NCBI RefSeq assembly: GCF_013349995.1
Contig: NZ_JABVXF010000026.1
Span: 1-61,718, forward strand
Source: Pseudoalteromonas sp. 0303
Lineage (GTDB): Bacteria > Pseudomonadota > Gammaproteobacteria > Enterobacterales > Alteromonadaceae
Direction: 5' to 3'
DNA length: 61,718 bases
Shown here: positions 25,160 through 35,956 of the stretch, one piece after another
Numbering within the stretch: position 1 is the stretch's first letter
Layout: every line of letters starts with the position of its first letter
Program-made: the position numbers and the translations under genes
The notes under the pieces: generated by a model
The model's input: the letters and a program-made list of their open reading frames with translations, nothing else
Database searches by the model: none
Told to the model about the DNA's origin: nothing

Positions 25160-28100
25160 TTAGCCTCGTTTTACGCGGCGACGAACACCTGCAAAACCAG
25201 CTAATAGAACTGTTAACCATGCAAGTGAACCACTTGATGATTTCGCTTTTTCTTCAGGAACAACGGTTGTCTCTTGTGCCGTTACCGTCACTGCTACACC
25301 TAGTTCCATCGCTTCAACACCGTCACTTACCGTTACAGTAAACTGATGCTCACCAGCTGTTAAACCTGATACTTCAGTGATTGCTGATGTTGGACTTGCG
25401 ATTGTACCTGGGCCTTCCCATGAGAAAGTTAACTCATCGTTATCTAAATCATGTGATGCTGATGCATCTAGGGTAATAACGCTGCCTTCAGTCACTTGTT
25501 GAGCACTCGCCTCAACTGCCACTACCGGTGCATCATTAACTGCTTCAACCGTTAACATAAAGGTTGTGCTTGCAGCATCTGATGGGTACTCAATATCAGA
25601 TACCATTACAGTTACTTCGGTCTCACCAGAGAAGTTATCATTTGGTGTAATCGTTACTGTATCGCCATCAACTTCATAGGTTACGTCGTCAGAAATTACA
25701 GATATTTCATTCTTCGAGTTCTTTTCATCAATGTGATGAACATCAAAGCTAATCGGTGTTTCTTCTGTTGTTACCATGTCATCAAGCGCTACCACAGTGA
25801 TGTTGCCAGGAATGGCCAGTGTTGCTGTTGAAGTCATGTCATTCAGACCAGAGATTGCTGCTTTAGCTGCAACTTCAAGTGTTTGACCTGTAGCTGATGG
25901 CATAACTTCGGCCCATGCTGTTACTTCAAATTGTGATGACTCTGGACCTACATAGTCCATACACACCACGTAACCATCGCTGATCACTTCATCTAGATTG
26001 TTATAAGCGATTTGGATGCCACGGTAATTCTCTAGTGGACCATACTCATACTGCGCACCACGGAAGCCTTGTAGACCGATACTACCGGCAGGACGTGTCG
26101 ACCCATAGTCTAGGTTATCGTATGCATAGTAAATTTCATGCTCACCTTTACCAAAGCGTGTATTTGCATTAAACAACACTTGGAAGTCAAATGAGTTATC
26201 ACGTTTAGTGTAAGTGTATTTACCTGTAGTACGATCATACACTGGATCATCGTAGTCTGATGCATTATCCCACTCAATAATACCCCAACCAGTTGTCGTA
26301 CTTGCAAGTGAAATACCTTCGTTAGACGATAAGCCAACTGACATTACAGAGCGTAATAAGCCATTATCAGTGAACTCCCAACCACGCCATAATGGACCCA
26401 TGTTCTCATATGGGAATGAGTTATAAGGGAACGGATTATGAACAGGGTAGAAGTAACGGCTACCATTAGTATTCACTGTACCCATACCACGAATTTGGAT
26501 TATCGAGTTTTGGATATTAGTATTTTCAGCATTGTTGTACAGGCTGAATGTGTCATAAGCACCATTATAGAAGCTTGCGATAGGTAACGAGTAACCACTT
26601 TGTGAGTTGTAAAGGTTGTTTTCATCGAAACCAGAAAGAATTGGCGTAATACCAAACTCTGATAAATCGACATAACCACCTGGATTTGAGTTACCAAAAT
26701 CAGGCGTACGACACATTTCATCAGTGATGTTATCTGTCACGATATAATCAGGTTCAACATCGCGAGTATCCGCTTGCGTACCCGTTACAATGACTTTACC
26801 GTCAGCAATTTCAACGTTGATTTCTGATGCAGTTGAAACCATTACATTTTCTGCTTTAACATCAAGACCTGCAGGGATATCAAGCTCTAATGAGAACTCA
26901 CGGTCTACACCTGAGTTGTTCGCTAACACTTCAAATGTGTAAGGCACCATATCACCTACTTTTGCACCAGTGTATGGCGCATCAAGGTGAGCAACATCAT
27001 TACCACGGTTAAGCTTAAATGGAATTGAACCTAAGTTACCATGGTTTACAGCCGATGTACCTACATCTAGTAGTGAGTAGTACACGCTATCTGCATCAAG
27101 GTCCATGTCCCAATCTACAGTCATTTCAACTGTGTTTTGACCATCACTTCCCGGCAGGCTTGCAGTCATACCTGATGCAACTTGGTCAGACACAACTGCT
27201 GTAGCAAGTTCAAAGGTTTCTTCAACTGCATCAACAGATGATTTATTCGTATTATAAGCTACAACCCAATACTCACCTTCTTCAGGGTTGTTTATATTAC
27301 AGAAGTTTTTATAAATCTTATGGTTAGATACACACAAGATTTCGTCTTGTGGCTGAACAATACCGTCACCATTGTAGTCTTTACCTACATATAAAACAGG
27401 GTTACCTACGTTCAAGGTGCCTTCAAGTTCTGACTCAACACCGACTGTTTCTGCAATAAAACGTTTTGAGTTAGCTGGCACAGTAACAAACTTAGTAAAT
27501 GTTGCTTCATCTAAAATATCAGCCGCATCAACATCATCAGCTCTGTTAATATCCCAAGGGAAAGTACGGTCATCGTCTTTTGGTAAAGTTACCGTAGTGA
27601 TATCTGCTTTAACTGGCTCATATGCGCGAGCTACAGGTGCTTCAACGCTTGGTAACACAATACCTTTAGCAACATAAGTACCTACATTTGAGTGAGCTGT
27701 CGTCTCTAATGATGATGGTAAGTTACCACGGTCATATTTAAATGCCACAGGCCAATGTGCATCAGGGATATCCGCTTCTTCAGCTTGGAAAACAAGGTTT
27801 GTATGAAGCTCAACTTCAGAGTTACTGAACCAATCTTGAGTATCCATGATTGATGCTTTAACAATGATTGTTTGTGTTTCACCTTTTTTAAGTGTGAAAG
27901 TTTTCGGGAAGATATCGATGTTCACACCATTTTGTGCTGTTTGTGTGTTTACATCAAAAGCCCAGTTTTCAACATCTTCATGGCTTACAGTCCAAGTGCC
28001 ATCTTCTGTTGCTTTAATGGTACGAACCCACTGACATTCAGGCGCACATGAGAAGTTAACTAGATTTGGTAGGTTTAATTTATGTGGTGTACCACCATTG

Positions 28101-30481
28101 TATGGATCTGCAGCTAAGAAGTTATCAGCCGTTTCATCCATTACAAATCCCGCTTTTGCAGCAAGAGCAACATTGATGCGGCCCGCGCCCGAGCGATAGA
28201 TTTTCGCATCTGCAACAACATCACTTTCGCTGTTTAGGCGGTGATATTTAACCACGTTTTCAGCAGTCATTGATAATGCAGATTGAATTTCAGCAGCAGT
28301 CCACTCTGGGTGAATTTGACGTAATAACGCCATTGTACCTGCAACATGTGGTGATGCCATCGATGTACCACTAATTGCAGCGTAATCTTGACCATGCGGA
28401 GTCACAAACGGATGCTCATCAGAGTATGCCGCGTAAATATCAACACCAGGAGCTGCTAGCGCAGGAGCAAGCACTTCAACATTAGAATAAGACGGGCCGC
28501 GTGATGAGAATTTTGCCAACCAATCAGCATCTTCAGCATCAACACGGCGCTCAATTACTGTTGGTTTGATAGTGATCATATGACCAAGTTCTGAGTAACT
28601 ATCTACCCAATCCTCTAAACCATCTTCTGGATAAACACCATTCCATTGCTCATAAGTAAAGTGAACACCTGGTAATGAGTAACCTTCAGCTACAGTACCT
28701 TGGTCACGGACACGGTTGAACATGATGAAACCATCTGCACCACCGGCTTTTACGTGATCAACTTTTGCTGTACGCGCATTCGCTTCTGAATCGTTTGGAT
28801 CGTGACGTTGACAGATTACAATAACATTCGTGCTACCATCAGACGCACCTTCGATTTCAGTACCATCTTTGTAGAAATTGAAAGTGTTTTCTGGGTAATC
28901 TGCAGTACAGTAACCGTTGTAATCTTTAAAACCATTGACGTCTTCGTAATCTTTAGCCCAAACAACAACACCTGTAATTTCTTCGCTGTTAATTGAACCA
29001 CCAACAAGGCCTGTTTCTGACCAGCTAGGTACTTCTGAACCCAGTGTTTCGTCTGCAAAGCCAGCAAACTCAACGGCAGTTTCAACAGCTACAGTACGAC
29101 CATGCGTTGTTGCTGCAACTTGTGCAAGCCAAGGAGACGAGTTATCTAAATAACCAAAGCATTCAGCTGCGCCACATGCTTGACCATTGTTACCTGCAGC
29201 CGCTGCAACGTTGATACCTGCTTCACGCGCTGCTAAGAAAGCAAGTTGCACGGGATCTGCCCAAACATTTGAATCGGCACCACCAATTGAGAAGTTGATT
29301 ACATCAACACCATCAGAAATTGCATCTTCGATACCAGCAACAAGTGCTTCACCTGGGCAGCCTGCGTATTCTTCACTTGATGGGTAACATACTTGATAAG
29401 CAATAATATTTGCATGCGGTGCAACACCTGAAATCTCAGGGAATAAACCTTCTTTTAAGATATTACCATCAGTGTTTTCACCGTAGCTTGCTAGCATAAA
29501 TGGCACGTCTTTGACGACGTTACCCGCTGCTGTTGAAGCTACGTGTGAACCGTGACCTTGGTAATCTTCACCAATTGCAGGCCAGCCTGGGATCATGGCA
29601 TCAAATGCATCTGTGATCACATCATAAGAACGCACACCGATCAATTTATTATTACATTGAATTTCTTCAGGCTCTTCAACACAGTCACCTACATAAACAC
29701 CTGAACCAAACGGGTTTTCATGCTCGTAACCATCACCACCTACAGCTGCAAATGAAGGGTGGTCTGTGTTAATACCAGTATCGATGATACCAACGATTTG
29801 GCCTTCACCTTTACCTTTGATGCCACTTGGAACGCTTGAGCCATCCCAAATTTGATCAGCACCGATATGCTTAGGACCTTCATCAGAAAGAAGATCATAA
29901 TTCTTCGAACGCATTACAGAAACAACTGCACCAAGCTCTGCAACGCGCATCGCTTCTTGCTCTGTCATTTTTACAGAGAAACCATTTAATGCTTTAGTGA
30001 ATTGACGGCGCATCTCTGTGCGGCCCGTTACTGCTGTCACGCTTTGCATTACAGTACGTTGTTTTGAAAGTAATTTGTTTTGATAGTCAGTTACGGCTGA
30101 GACCGCCGCTTGACCTTTTTCAAATACTTTTGAAACGCCTTGTGCTTGAAGTGTTTGTGATAATGGCGAGGTTAAATCGCGGGCTTCAAGAGCCACAGAG
30201 TTATCACGTAAACGAATAATATAAATATGTTCACCATCAATGCCTTCTTCAGCAAATTTATTTGCTTTGCTATTTAGCTGAACATTTAGACCATCGTTTT
30301 GTAGCATGTTGCTAGAGTCACCTTGATTAAACTCTTTGCTAAATGCTTTTACTTCTTCAAATGTGATATTAGGAGCTCTTAATTGGTGTTTAACTTGGTT
30401 GTTATCTACACCCGCCGCATGAGCAGCACTGGCACTATAGAGAGCTGCGGCAACAGCAATCGAGAGTGTTTTCACTTGCAT
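25160..30481 (-). CDS. Giant secreted S8 subtilisin-like protease with GlyGly-CTERM (paralogue A)
   Basis: The protein has 1773 aa. A signal peptide covers 1-22 and an I9-type propeptide about 84-195. In the S8 catalytic domain the triad is Asp234 (GIIDTGIN), His310 (GHGSHVAS) and Ser707 (SGTSMASPHVAG), with oxyanion Asn431. A PA-like insertion with paired cysteines lies between His and Ser (about 480-640). Long beta-rich regions follow, then a cadherin-like repeat and a PKD-like repeat (about 1660-1740, VTLDASASHD). The tail SSSGSLAWLTVLLAGFAGVR plus basic residues is a GlyGly-CTERM, the substrate tag of rhombosortase. It is a paralogue of the next gene, with highest identity in the first 700 aa. 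Confidence 0.95.
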   Translation of the reverse strand: MQVKTLSIAVAAALYSASAAHAAGVDNNQVKHQLRAPNITFEEVKAFSKEFNQGDSSNMLQNDGLNVQLNSKANKFAEEGIDGEHIYIIRLRDNSVALEARDLTSPLSQTLQAQGVSKVFEKGQAAVSAVTDYQNKLLSKQRTVMQSVTAVTGRTEMRRQFTKALNGFSVKMTEQEAMRVAELGAVVSVMRSKNYDLLSDEGPKHIGADQIWDGSSVPSGIKGKGEGQIVGIIDTGINTDHPSFAAVGGDGYEHENPFGSGVYVGDCVEEPEEIQCNNKLIGVRSYDVITDAFDAMIPGWPAIGEDYQGHGSHVASTAAGNVVKDVPFMLASYGENTDGNILKEGLFPEISGVAPHANIIAYQVCYPSSEEYAGCPGEALVAGIEDAISDGVDVINFSIGGADSNVWADPVQLAFLAAREAGINVAAAAGNNGQACGAAECFGYLDNSSPWLAQVAATTHGRTVAVETAVEFAGFADETLGSEVPSWSETGLVGGSINSEEITGVVVWAKDYEDVNGFKDYNGYCTADYPENTFNFYKDGTEIEGASDGSTNVIVICQRHDPNDSEANARTAKVDHVKAGGADGFIMFNRVRDQGTVAEGYSLPGVHFTYEQWNGVYPEDGLEDWVDSYSELGHMITIKPTVIERRVDAEDADWLAKFSSRGPSYSNVEVLAPALAAPGVDIYAAYSDEHPFVTPHGQDYAAISGTSMASPHVAGTMALLRQIHPEWTAAEIQSALSMTAENVVKYHRLNSESDVVADAKIYRSGAGRINVALAAKAGFVMDETADNFLAADPYNGGTPHKLNLPNLVNFSCAPECQWVRTIKATEDGTWTVSHEDVENWAFDVNTQTAQNGVNIDIFPKTFTLKKGETQTIIVKASIMDTQDWFSNSEVELHTNLVFQAEEADIPDAHWPVAFKYDRGNLPSSLETTAHSNVGTYVAKGIVLPSVEAPVARAYEPVKADITTVTLPKDDDRTFPWDINRADDVDAADILDEATFTKFVTVPANSKRFIAETVGVESELEGTLNVGNPVLYVGKDYNGDGIVQPQDEILCVSNHKIYKNFCNINNPEEGEYWVVAYNTNKSSVDAVEETFELATAVVSDQVASGMTASLPGSDGQNTVEMTVDWDMDLDADSVYYSLLDVGTSAVNHGNLGSIPFKLNRGNDVAHLDAPYTGAKVGDMVPYTFEVLANNSGVDREFSLELDIPAGLDVKAENVMVSTASEINVEIADGKVIVTGTQADTRDVEPDYIVTDNITDEMCRTPDFGNSNPGGYVDLSEFGITPILSGFDENNLYNSQSGYSLPIASFYNGAYDTFSLYNNAENTNIQNSIIQIRGMGTVNTNGSRYFYPVHNPFPYNSFPYENMGPLWRGWEFTDNGLLRSVMSVGLSSNEGISLASTTTGWGIIEWDNASDYDDPVYDRTTGKYTYTKRDNSFDFQVLFNANTRFGKGEHEIYYAYDNLDYGSTRPAGSIGLQGFRGAQYEYGPLENYRGIQIAYNNLDEVISDGYVVCMDYVGPESSQFEVTAWAEVMPSATGQTLEVAAKAAISGLNDMTSTATLAIPGNITVVALDDMVTTEETPISFDVHHIDEKNSKNEISVISDDVTYEVDGDTVTITPNDNFSGETEVTVMVSDIEYPSDAASTTFMLTVEAVNDAPVVAVEASAQQVTEGSVITLDASASHDLDNDELTFSWEGPGTIASPTSAITEVSGLTAGEHQFTVTVSDGVEAMELGVAVTVTAQETTVVPEEKAKSSSGSLAWLTVLLAGFAGVRRRVKRG

Positions 30482-30610
30482 AAAGTATCCCCTGGATAGT
30501 TAATTAGAATAATTATTCAAGCTCTGTGAACATCCATTTCACCGCTTGCGATTACAATATAACCACAGGGACAATTAAAAACAGGCGTACATTTGTGTAG
30601 CGTTTTGTAC
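30482..30610 (-). promoter_or_regulatory. Conserved upstream region of protease A
   Basis: This region aligns with the one upstream of paralogue B. Shared blocks include GTATCCCCTGGATAGTT just before the start (read on the plus strand), TTATTCAAG, ATCCATTTCAC and a distal box at 30589-30610 that matches 19 of 22 bases in B. TTTGTACACA at 30604-30613 also occurs three times near 1.2-1.5 kb. Conservation of non-coding blocks after the coding paralogues diverged implies shared regulation. Confidence 0.6.
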
Positions 30611-30686
30611 ACACTGGTAACATTAAAGTTACTTTTAAGCTATAAAAAGATACAAACACACCAATGTAAGGTAATAATAATAAACG

Positions 30687-30710
30687 AAAAAAGGGCCATA
30701 AGGCCCTTTT
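30687..30710 (-). terminator. Intrinsic terminator of the second S8 protease gene
   Basis: AAAAGGGCC (30689-30697) pairs with GGCCCTTTT (30702-30710) across a four-base loop, and the minus strand continues into T-rich sequence. The core GGGCC/GGCCC stem is the same as in the terminator of protease A, another trace of the duplication. Confidence 0.88.
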
Positions 30711-30735
30711 GTTAAATCACTCATTTTTGCAAAGT

Positions 30736-33700
30736 TTAATCGCGTTTTAGTTTACGACGTCTTACTCCAGCAAAACCAGCAAGTAGTACCGTTAACCATG
30801 TAATTGAACCACTTGAACCTTTGTCAGAGTCAACCTCTGGTTCAGGCGTTACTTCTGTTGGTTTCTCAATACCATCTGAGTTTACAGTTAACACAAACGA
30901 TGTTTGCGCTTTATCTGATGGGTTTTCGATATCAGAAACCACCACAGTTACCTCAATGTCACCATAGAAGTACTGATCTGGTGTAATCGTCACAGTATCA
31001 CCTTCGACAACGTAGCTTGCGTTTTCAGCGATAATTGAGATTTCATTTTTAGAGTTTGTTTCATCAATATGATGTACTTCAAAGCTAATTGGTGTCTGCT
31101 CTTCAGTTACCATATCGTCAAGCTCAACAACAGTGATATTACCTGCAACTTCCACTGTATTTGTCACAACTTTATCAGCCGTTCCCGACATTTGCGTACG
31201 CGCTTCAAACTCCATAGTTTGCCCTGCACCACTTGGTAAAACTTCCATCCATGCGGTTACTTCAAATTGTGAAGACTCAGGGCCTACATAGTCCATACAT
31301 ACAACAAGGTCGTCTTGAATTACTTCATCTAAGTTGTTGTAAGCAATATCAACACCTAAGAAGCCTTCTAATGGACCGTACTCATCGATAAAACCTTTGT
31401 AACCTGCAATACCAATACTACCGCGCGCATCAGTTGAGCCAAAGTCTATATTATCGTATGCAAAATAGATTTCATGCTCGCCTTTACCAAAGCGTGTTTG
31501 CGCATTAAAAATAGTTTGGAAGTCAAAGCTATTGTCACGACGCACACCTTCGTACAGACCTGTTTCACGGTTGCGGTTAAACTCACCGTAGTCAGCTGCA
31601 TTATCAAACTCAATAATAGCCCAACCACTTGATGTACCTGCAACAGTAATACCTTCTGATGAACTTAAGCCCATTGAAAGGATATCACGGTTATAAGTAC
31701 CATCAGTGACAGCAAAACCACGCCATAGCGGTGCAATATTCTCATATGGGAATGAGAAGTATGGGAAACGGCTATGTGCAGGTTGTAGATAAGGTGAACC
31801 TAGGTTATCAATGGTACCGATACCTTTAACCTGAATAAAGTTGCTATACCAGTTTACGTGATCATAGTTATTGTAAAGACTCAAACGGTCCCATTGACTA
31901 CCCCAAACTTGGGTTACAGGAATAATCCAACCACGACGATAATTTGGTAATCCATTGTCAGCAAAACCTGATAGCACAGGGGGCATACCAAACTCGCTTA
32001 AGTCAACATAACCACCAGCGTTTGAATTACCAAAATCAGGGGTGCGACACATTTCGTCAGTGATACTGTTTGTTACGATATAATCTGGTGCTACATCACT
32101 AGTATCAAGCTGAGTACCCGTTAGAGTTAACTTACCATCAGCCACTTCAACATTGATATCTGATGAGCTCGAGATAAGTACGTTATCTTCGTGAAGCGCT
32201 AAACCATCTGGAATATCAAGCTCGAAGCTGTATTCACTATCGATACCAGTATTGTTCGCCAGTACTTCAAATGTAACAGGAACATAGTCGCCAGCTTTCA
32301 CTTTTGCCTTTGGTGAATCAACATGGATGTGGTCTTTACCACGAATAAGTTTAAGTGGAATTGAACCTAAATCACCCATATTTGTAGCAGAACTACCAAC
32401 ATCAACAAGCGAGTAGTAAACGCCATCAACATCCATTTCCATATCCCAGTTGATAGTCATATCAACCGTATTTACGCCATTACTTTGTGGTAGAGTTGCG
32501 CTTAGTTGCTCTGATATCTGATCTGTTACAACCGCAGTAGTGAAGCTAAATGTCTCAACAATATCGCCTTCTGGGTAATCATTTTTGTATGAGTTATAGA
32601 TAACAGCCCAATACTCACCCTCTTCAGGGTTGTTGATATTACAGAAGTTGTTATAAAGCTTATGATTAGATACACATAAGATCTCGTCTTGAACTTGGAT
32701 TTGACCATCACCGTTGTAATCTTTACCGACATAAATAAGCGCATTACCAGCATCGTTTGTGCCTGCTAGTTCTGACTCAGAGCCCATGATTTCAACCGTT
32801 AAACGCTTAGCATTCGCTGGTACACTAATAAACTTAGAGAATGTTGCTTCATCAAGTACATCAGCTGCATCAACTGAACCTTCAACACGATTGATATCCC
32901 AAGGATAAGTTTTATCGTTATCTTTAGGTAGAGAAATCGTCTCTAATTCAGCTTTTACCGGCTGGTATACACGCGCAACAGGTGCATCAACATTTGGTAG
33001 TTGAATGTTAGGGGCTGTGAAAGATCCCTGATTTGTATGCACAACTTTATTTAAGCGCGATGGTAAATCACCACGGTCATATTTAAATGCCATTGGCCAA
33101 TGAGCATCAGAAATGCCTTCTTCGGCCGCTTTAAAGTGTAAGTTTGAATGTAGCTCAACTTCAGAGTTACTAAACCAATCTTGGGTATCCATGATTGATG
33201 CTTTCACAACAATTGTTTGCGTTTCGCCTTTTTTCAGTGAGAAAGTTTTTGGATAAACATCAATGTTTACACCGTTCTGAACTGCTTGATTATTTGTATC
33301 AAATGACCAGTTCACCACGTCACCGTGCTCAACCGTCCACGTACCATCTTCAGTTGCTGTGATAGTACGAACCCACTGACATTCAGGTGCACAAGTAAAA
33401 TCAACTAGGTTAGGTAAGTTCAATTGATGTGGAGTACCACCATTGAATGGATCTGCAGCTAAGAAGTTCTCTGCTGTTTCGTCCATTACAAAGCCGACTT
33501 TAGCAGCTTTAGCAACATTAATACGACCCGCGCCTGCACGGTAGATTTCAGCAGTATCAACGACGTCAGTTTTATCATTTAAACGATGATATTTAACGAG
33601 GTTTTCTGCAGTCATGGTTAATGCTGACTGCACCTCAGTGGCTGACCAATCAGGATGAATTTGGCGTAGTAACGCCATGGCACCTGCAACATGCGGTGAA

Positions 33701-35829
33701 GCCATAGAAGTACCGCTAATTGCGTTATAATCTTGGCCATGAGGCGTTGTGAACGGGTGCTCATCTGAGTAAGCAGCTAAAATATCTACACCTGGAGCAG
33801 CTAAAGTTGGCGCAAGAATTTCAACATTAGAATAAGATGGGCCACGTGATGAGAATGTTGCTAACCAGTCAGCATCTTCATCATTGACTTGTCGTTCAAT
33901 TAGAGTCTCTTTGATAGTGATCATGTGGCCTTTTTCTGAGTAGCTATCAACCCAGTCTTCTAAACCATCATTAGGATAAACACCATTCCACTGATCATAA
34001 GTAAAGTGCACACCCGGTAATGAATAACCTTCTGTCACTGTAGCCTGTTCTCTATCGCGGTTAAACATGATAAAACCATCTGCACCGCCTGCTTTTACGT
34101 TATCTACTTTTGCAGTACGTGCGTTTGCATTAGGGTCGCTAGGTTCATGGCGTTGACAAACTACAATAACATTGGTGCTACCATCTGCTGCACCTGCGAT
34201 TTCAGTGCCATCTTCATAAAAATTAAAGGTATTTTCTGGGTACTCTGCAGTACAATAGCCATTGTTATCTTTGTAGCCATTTACATCTTCATAGTCTTTA
34301 GCCCAAACAACTACACCGGTAATTTCTTCGCTATTGACCGCACCACCAATTAAGCCTGTCTCTGACCAGCTAGGCACTTCTGAACCAAGCGTTTCATCAG
34401 CAAAACCAGCGTACTCTACAGCTGTTTCAACGACAACAGAGCGACCATGCGTTGTTGCAGCTACCTGAGCAAGCCATGGCGATGAGTTATCAAGATAGCC
34501 AAAACACTCAGCTGAGCCACATGCTTGACCACTGTTACCTGCAGCCGCTGCAACGTTGATACCCGCTTCGCGCGCAGCTAAGAAGGCAAGTTGGACAGCA
34601 TCAGCCCATACATTTGAATCAGAACCACCGATAGAGAAGTTGATTACATCAACACCATCAGAAATTGCATCTTCAATACCGGCAACCAATGCCTCACCCG
34701 GACATCCCGCATAGTCAGCACTGTCTGGGTAACACACTTGATAAGAGATGATGTTAGCGTGCGGTGCAACACCTGAAATTTCAGGGAAAACATCCTCTTT
34801 GATGACAACACCGTCAGACTGCTCACCTAGCCCCATTACCATGTATGGTACATTTTTAACTACGTTACCCGCCGCTGTTGAAGCAACGTGTGAGCCGTGA
34901 CCGCCGTAATCTTCACCTATGGCCGGCCAGCCAGGGATCATGGCATCATAAACATCAGTGATCACGTCATATGAACGCACACCGATTAATTTGTTATTAC
35001 ATTGAATTTCTTCAGGCTCTTCAACACAGTCACCGACATAAACACCGTCACCAAACGGGTTTTCATGCTCGTAACCATCACCACCTACAGCTGCAAATGA
35101 AGGGTGATCTGAGTTAATACCGGTATCGATGATACCAACGATTTGACCTTCACCTTTGCCCTTAATACCACTTGGTACGCTGTTACCATTCCAAATTTGA
35201 TCAGCACCAATATGTTTTGGGCCTTCATCTGACAATAAGTCGTAATTTTTAGAACGCATTACCGTTGCAACAGTACCAAGTTCTGCAACACGGCGAGCTT
35301 CTCGTTCAGTCATTTTCACTGAGAAGCCGTTTAATGCTTTAGTGAATTGACGACGCATTTCAGTGCGGCCTGTTACGGCTGTTACAGAGCTCATTACTGT
35401 TTGTTGCTTACTTAGTAATTTATTTTGATACTCAGTCACTGCAGCAATTGCAGGCTGGCCTTTTTCAAATACTTTGCTTACACCTTGTGCTTTCATAGTG
35501 CGTGCTAATGGCGACTCAAAATTGCGCGCTTCTAAGGCAACTGAGTTTTCACGAAGAGTCACAATATAAACATGCTCGCCATCAAGGCCTTCTTCTTTAA
35601 ATTTATTCTTTTGGCCATTCACTTGTACATTTAAGCCGTCGTTTTGCAGCATATTTTGCGAGTCAGCAGTATGGAACTCTTCTGTTAACTTGACGATTTC
35701 TTCAGTTGTGAAACTAGCTGGTTTTAAAACATTAGCTTGTTTAAATGGCTGGTCTACGCCGACAGCATGGGCTGCACTGGCACTATAAATTGCTGCTGCA
35801 ACAGCAATCGATAAGGTCTTAACTTGCAT
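30736..35829 (-). CDS. Giant secreted S8 subtilisin-like protease with GlyGly-CTERM (paralogue B)
   Basis: The protein has 1697 aa and is collinear with paralogue A. The signal peptide (IAVAAAIYSASAAHA) and I9-type propeptide are followed by the catalytic Asp235, His311 and Ser708. The same cysteine-containing PA-like insertion and the same beta-rich middle are present. One cadherin-like repeat (ITVVELDDMVTEEQTPISFE) is followed directly by the GlyGly-CTERM (GSSGSITWLTVLLAGFAGVR plus basic tail). It lacks the PKD-like repeat of A, which explains the length difference. Export, rhombosortase cleavage and surface attachment or release are expected. A and B are separated only by a terminator and promoter. 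Confidence 0.95.
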   Translation of the reverse strand: MQVKTLSIAVAAAIYSASAAHAVGVDQPFKQANVLKPASFTTEEIVKLTEEFHTADSQNMLQNDGLNVQVNGQKNKFKEEGLDGEHVYIVTLRENSVALEARNFESPLARTMKAQGVSKVFEKGQPAIAAVTEYQNKLLSKQQTVMSSVTAVTGRTEMRRQFTKALNGFSVKMTEREARRVAELGTVATVMRSKNYDLLSDEGPKHIGADQIWNGNSVPSGIKGKGEGQIVGIIDTGINSDHPSFAAVGGDGYEHENPFGDGVYVGDCVEEPEEIQCNNKLIGVRSYDVITDVYDAMIPGWPAIGEDYGGHGSHVASTAAGNVVKNVPYMVMGLGEQSDGVVIKEDVFPEISGVAPHANIISYQVCYPDSADYAGCPGEALVAGIEDAISDGVDVINFSIGGSDSNVWADAVQLAFLAAREAGINVAAAAGNSGQACGSAECFGYLDNSSPWLAQVAATTHGRSVVVETAVEYAGFADETLGSEVPSWSETGLIGGAVNSEEITGVVVWAKDYEDVNGYKDNNGYCTAEYPENTFNFYEDGTEIAGAADGSTNVIVVCQRHEPSDPNANARTAKVDNVKAGGADGFIMFNRDREQATVTEGYSLPGVHFTYDQWNGVYPNDGLEDWVDSYSEKGHMITIKETLIERQVNDEDADWLATFSSRGPSYSNVEILAPTLAAPGVDILAAYSDEHPFTTPHGQDYNAISGTSMASPHVAGAMALLRQIHPDWSATEVQSALTMTAENLVKYHRLNDKTDVVDTAEIYRAGAGRINVAKAAKVGFVMDETAENFLAADPFNGGTPHQLNLPNLVDFTCAPECQWVRTITATEDGTWTVEHGDVVNWSFDTNNQAVQNGVNIDVYPKTFSLKKGETQTIVVKASIMDTQDWFSNSEVELHSNLHFKAAEEGISDAHWPMAFKYDRGDLPSRLNKVVHTNQGSFTAPNIQLPNVDAPVARVYQPVKAELETISLPKDNDKTYPWDINRVEGSVDAADVLDEATFSKFISVPANAKRLTVEIMGSESELAGTNDAGNALIYVGKDYNGDGQIQVQDEILCVSNHKLYNNFCNINNPEEGEYWAVIYNSYKNDYPEGDIVETFSFTTAVVTDQISEQLSATLPQSNGVNTVDMTINWDMEMDVDGVYYSLVDVGSSATNMGDLGSIPLKLIRGKDHIHVDSPKAKVKAGDYVPVTFEVLANNTGIDSEYSFELDIPDGLALHEDNVLISSSSDINVEVADGKLTLTGTQLDTSDVAPDYIVTNSITDEMCRTPDFGNSNAGGYVDLSEFGMPPVLSGFADNGLPNYRRGWIIPVTQVWGSQWDRLSLYNNYDHVNWYSNFIQVKGIGTIDNLGSPYLQPAHSRFPYFSFPYENIAPLWRGFAVTDGTYNRDILSMGLSSSEGITVAGTSSGWAIIEFDNAADYGEFNRNRETGLYEGVRRDNSFDFQTIFNAQTRFGKGEHEIYFAYDNIDFGSTDARGSIGIAGYKGFIDEYGPLEGFLGVDIAYNNLDEVIQDDLVVCMDYVGPESSQFEVTAWMEVLPSGAGQTMEFEARTQMSGTADKVVTNTVEVAGNITVVELDDMVTEEQTPISFEVHHIDETNSKNEISIIAENASYVVEGDTVTITPDQYFYGDIEVTVVVSDIENPSDKAQTSFVLTVNSDGIEKPTEVTPEPEVDSDKGSSGSITWLTVLLAGFAGVRRRKLKRD

Positions 35830-35956
35830 AAGTATCCCCTGGATAGTTGGTAAGTATAGTTATTCAAGTTTTGCGAATATCCATTTCACTACTTGTATAG
35901 ACAATTCAATCACAAAGGGAGTTAAAAGAAAGCTACATACGTGTAGCATTTTGTAC
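35830..35956 (-). promoter_or_regulatory. Conserved upstream region of protease B
   Basis: Counterpart of the region before protease A. The near-start block GTATCCCCTGGATAGTT (its minus strand contains the ribosome-binding site AGGGGA) is identical. The distal box at 35935-35956 (ACATACGTGTAGCATTTTGT) differs from A at three positions only. Confidence 0.6.
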
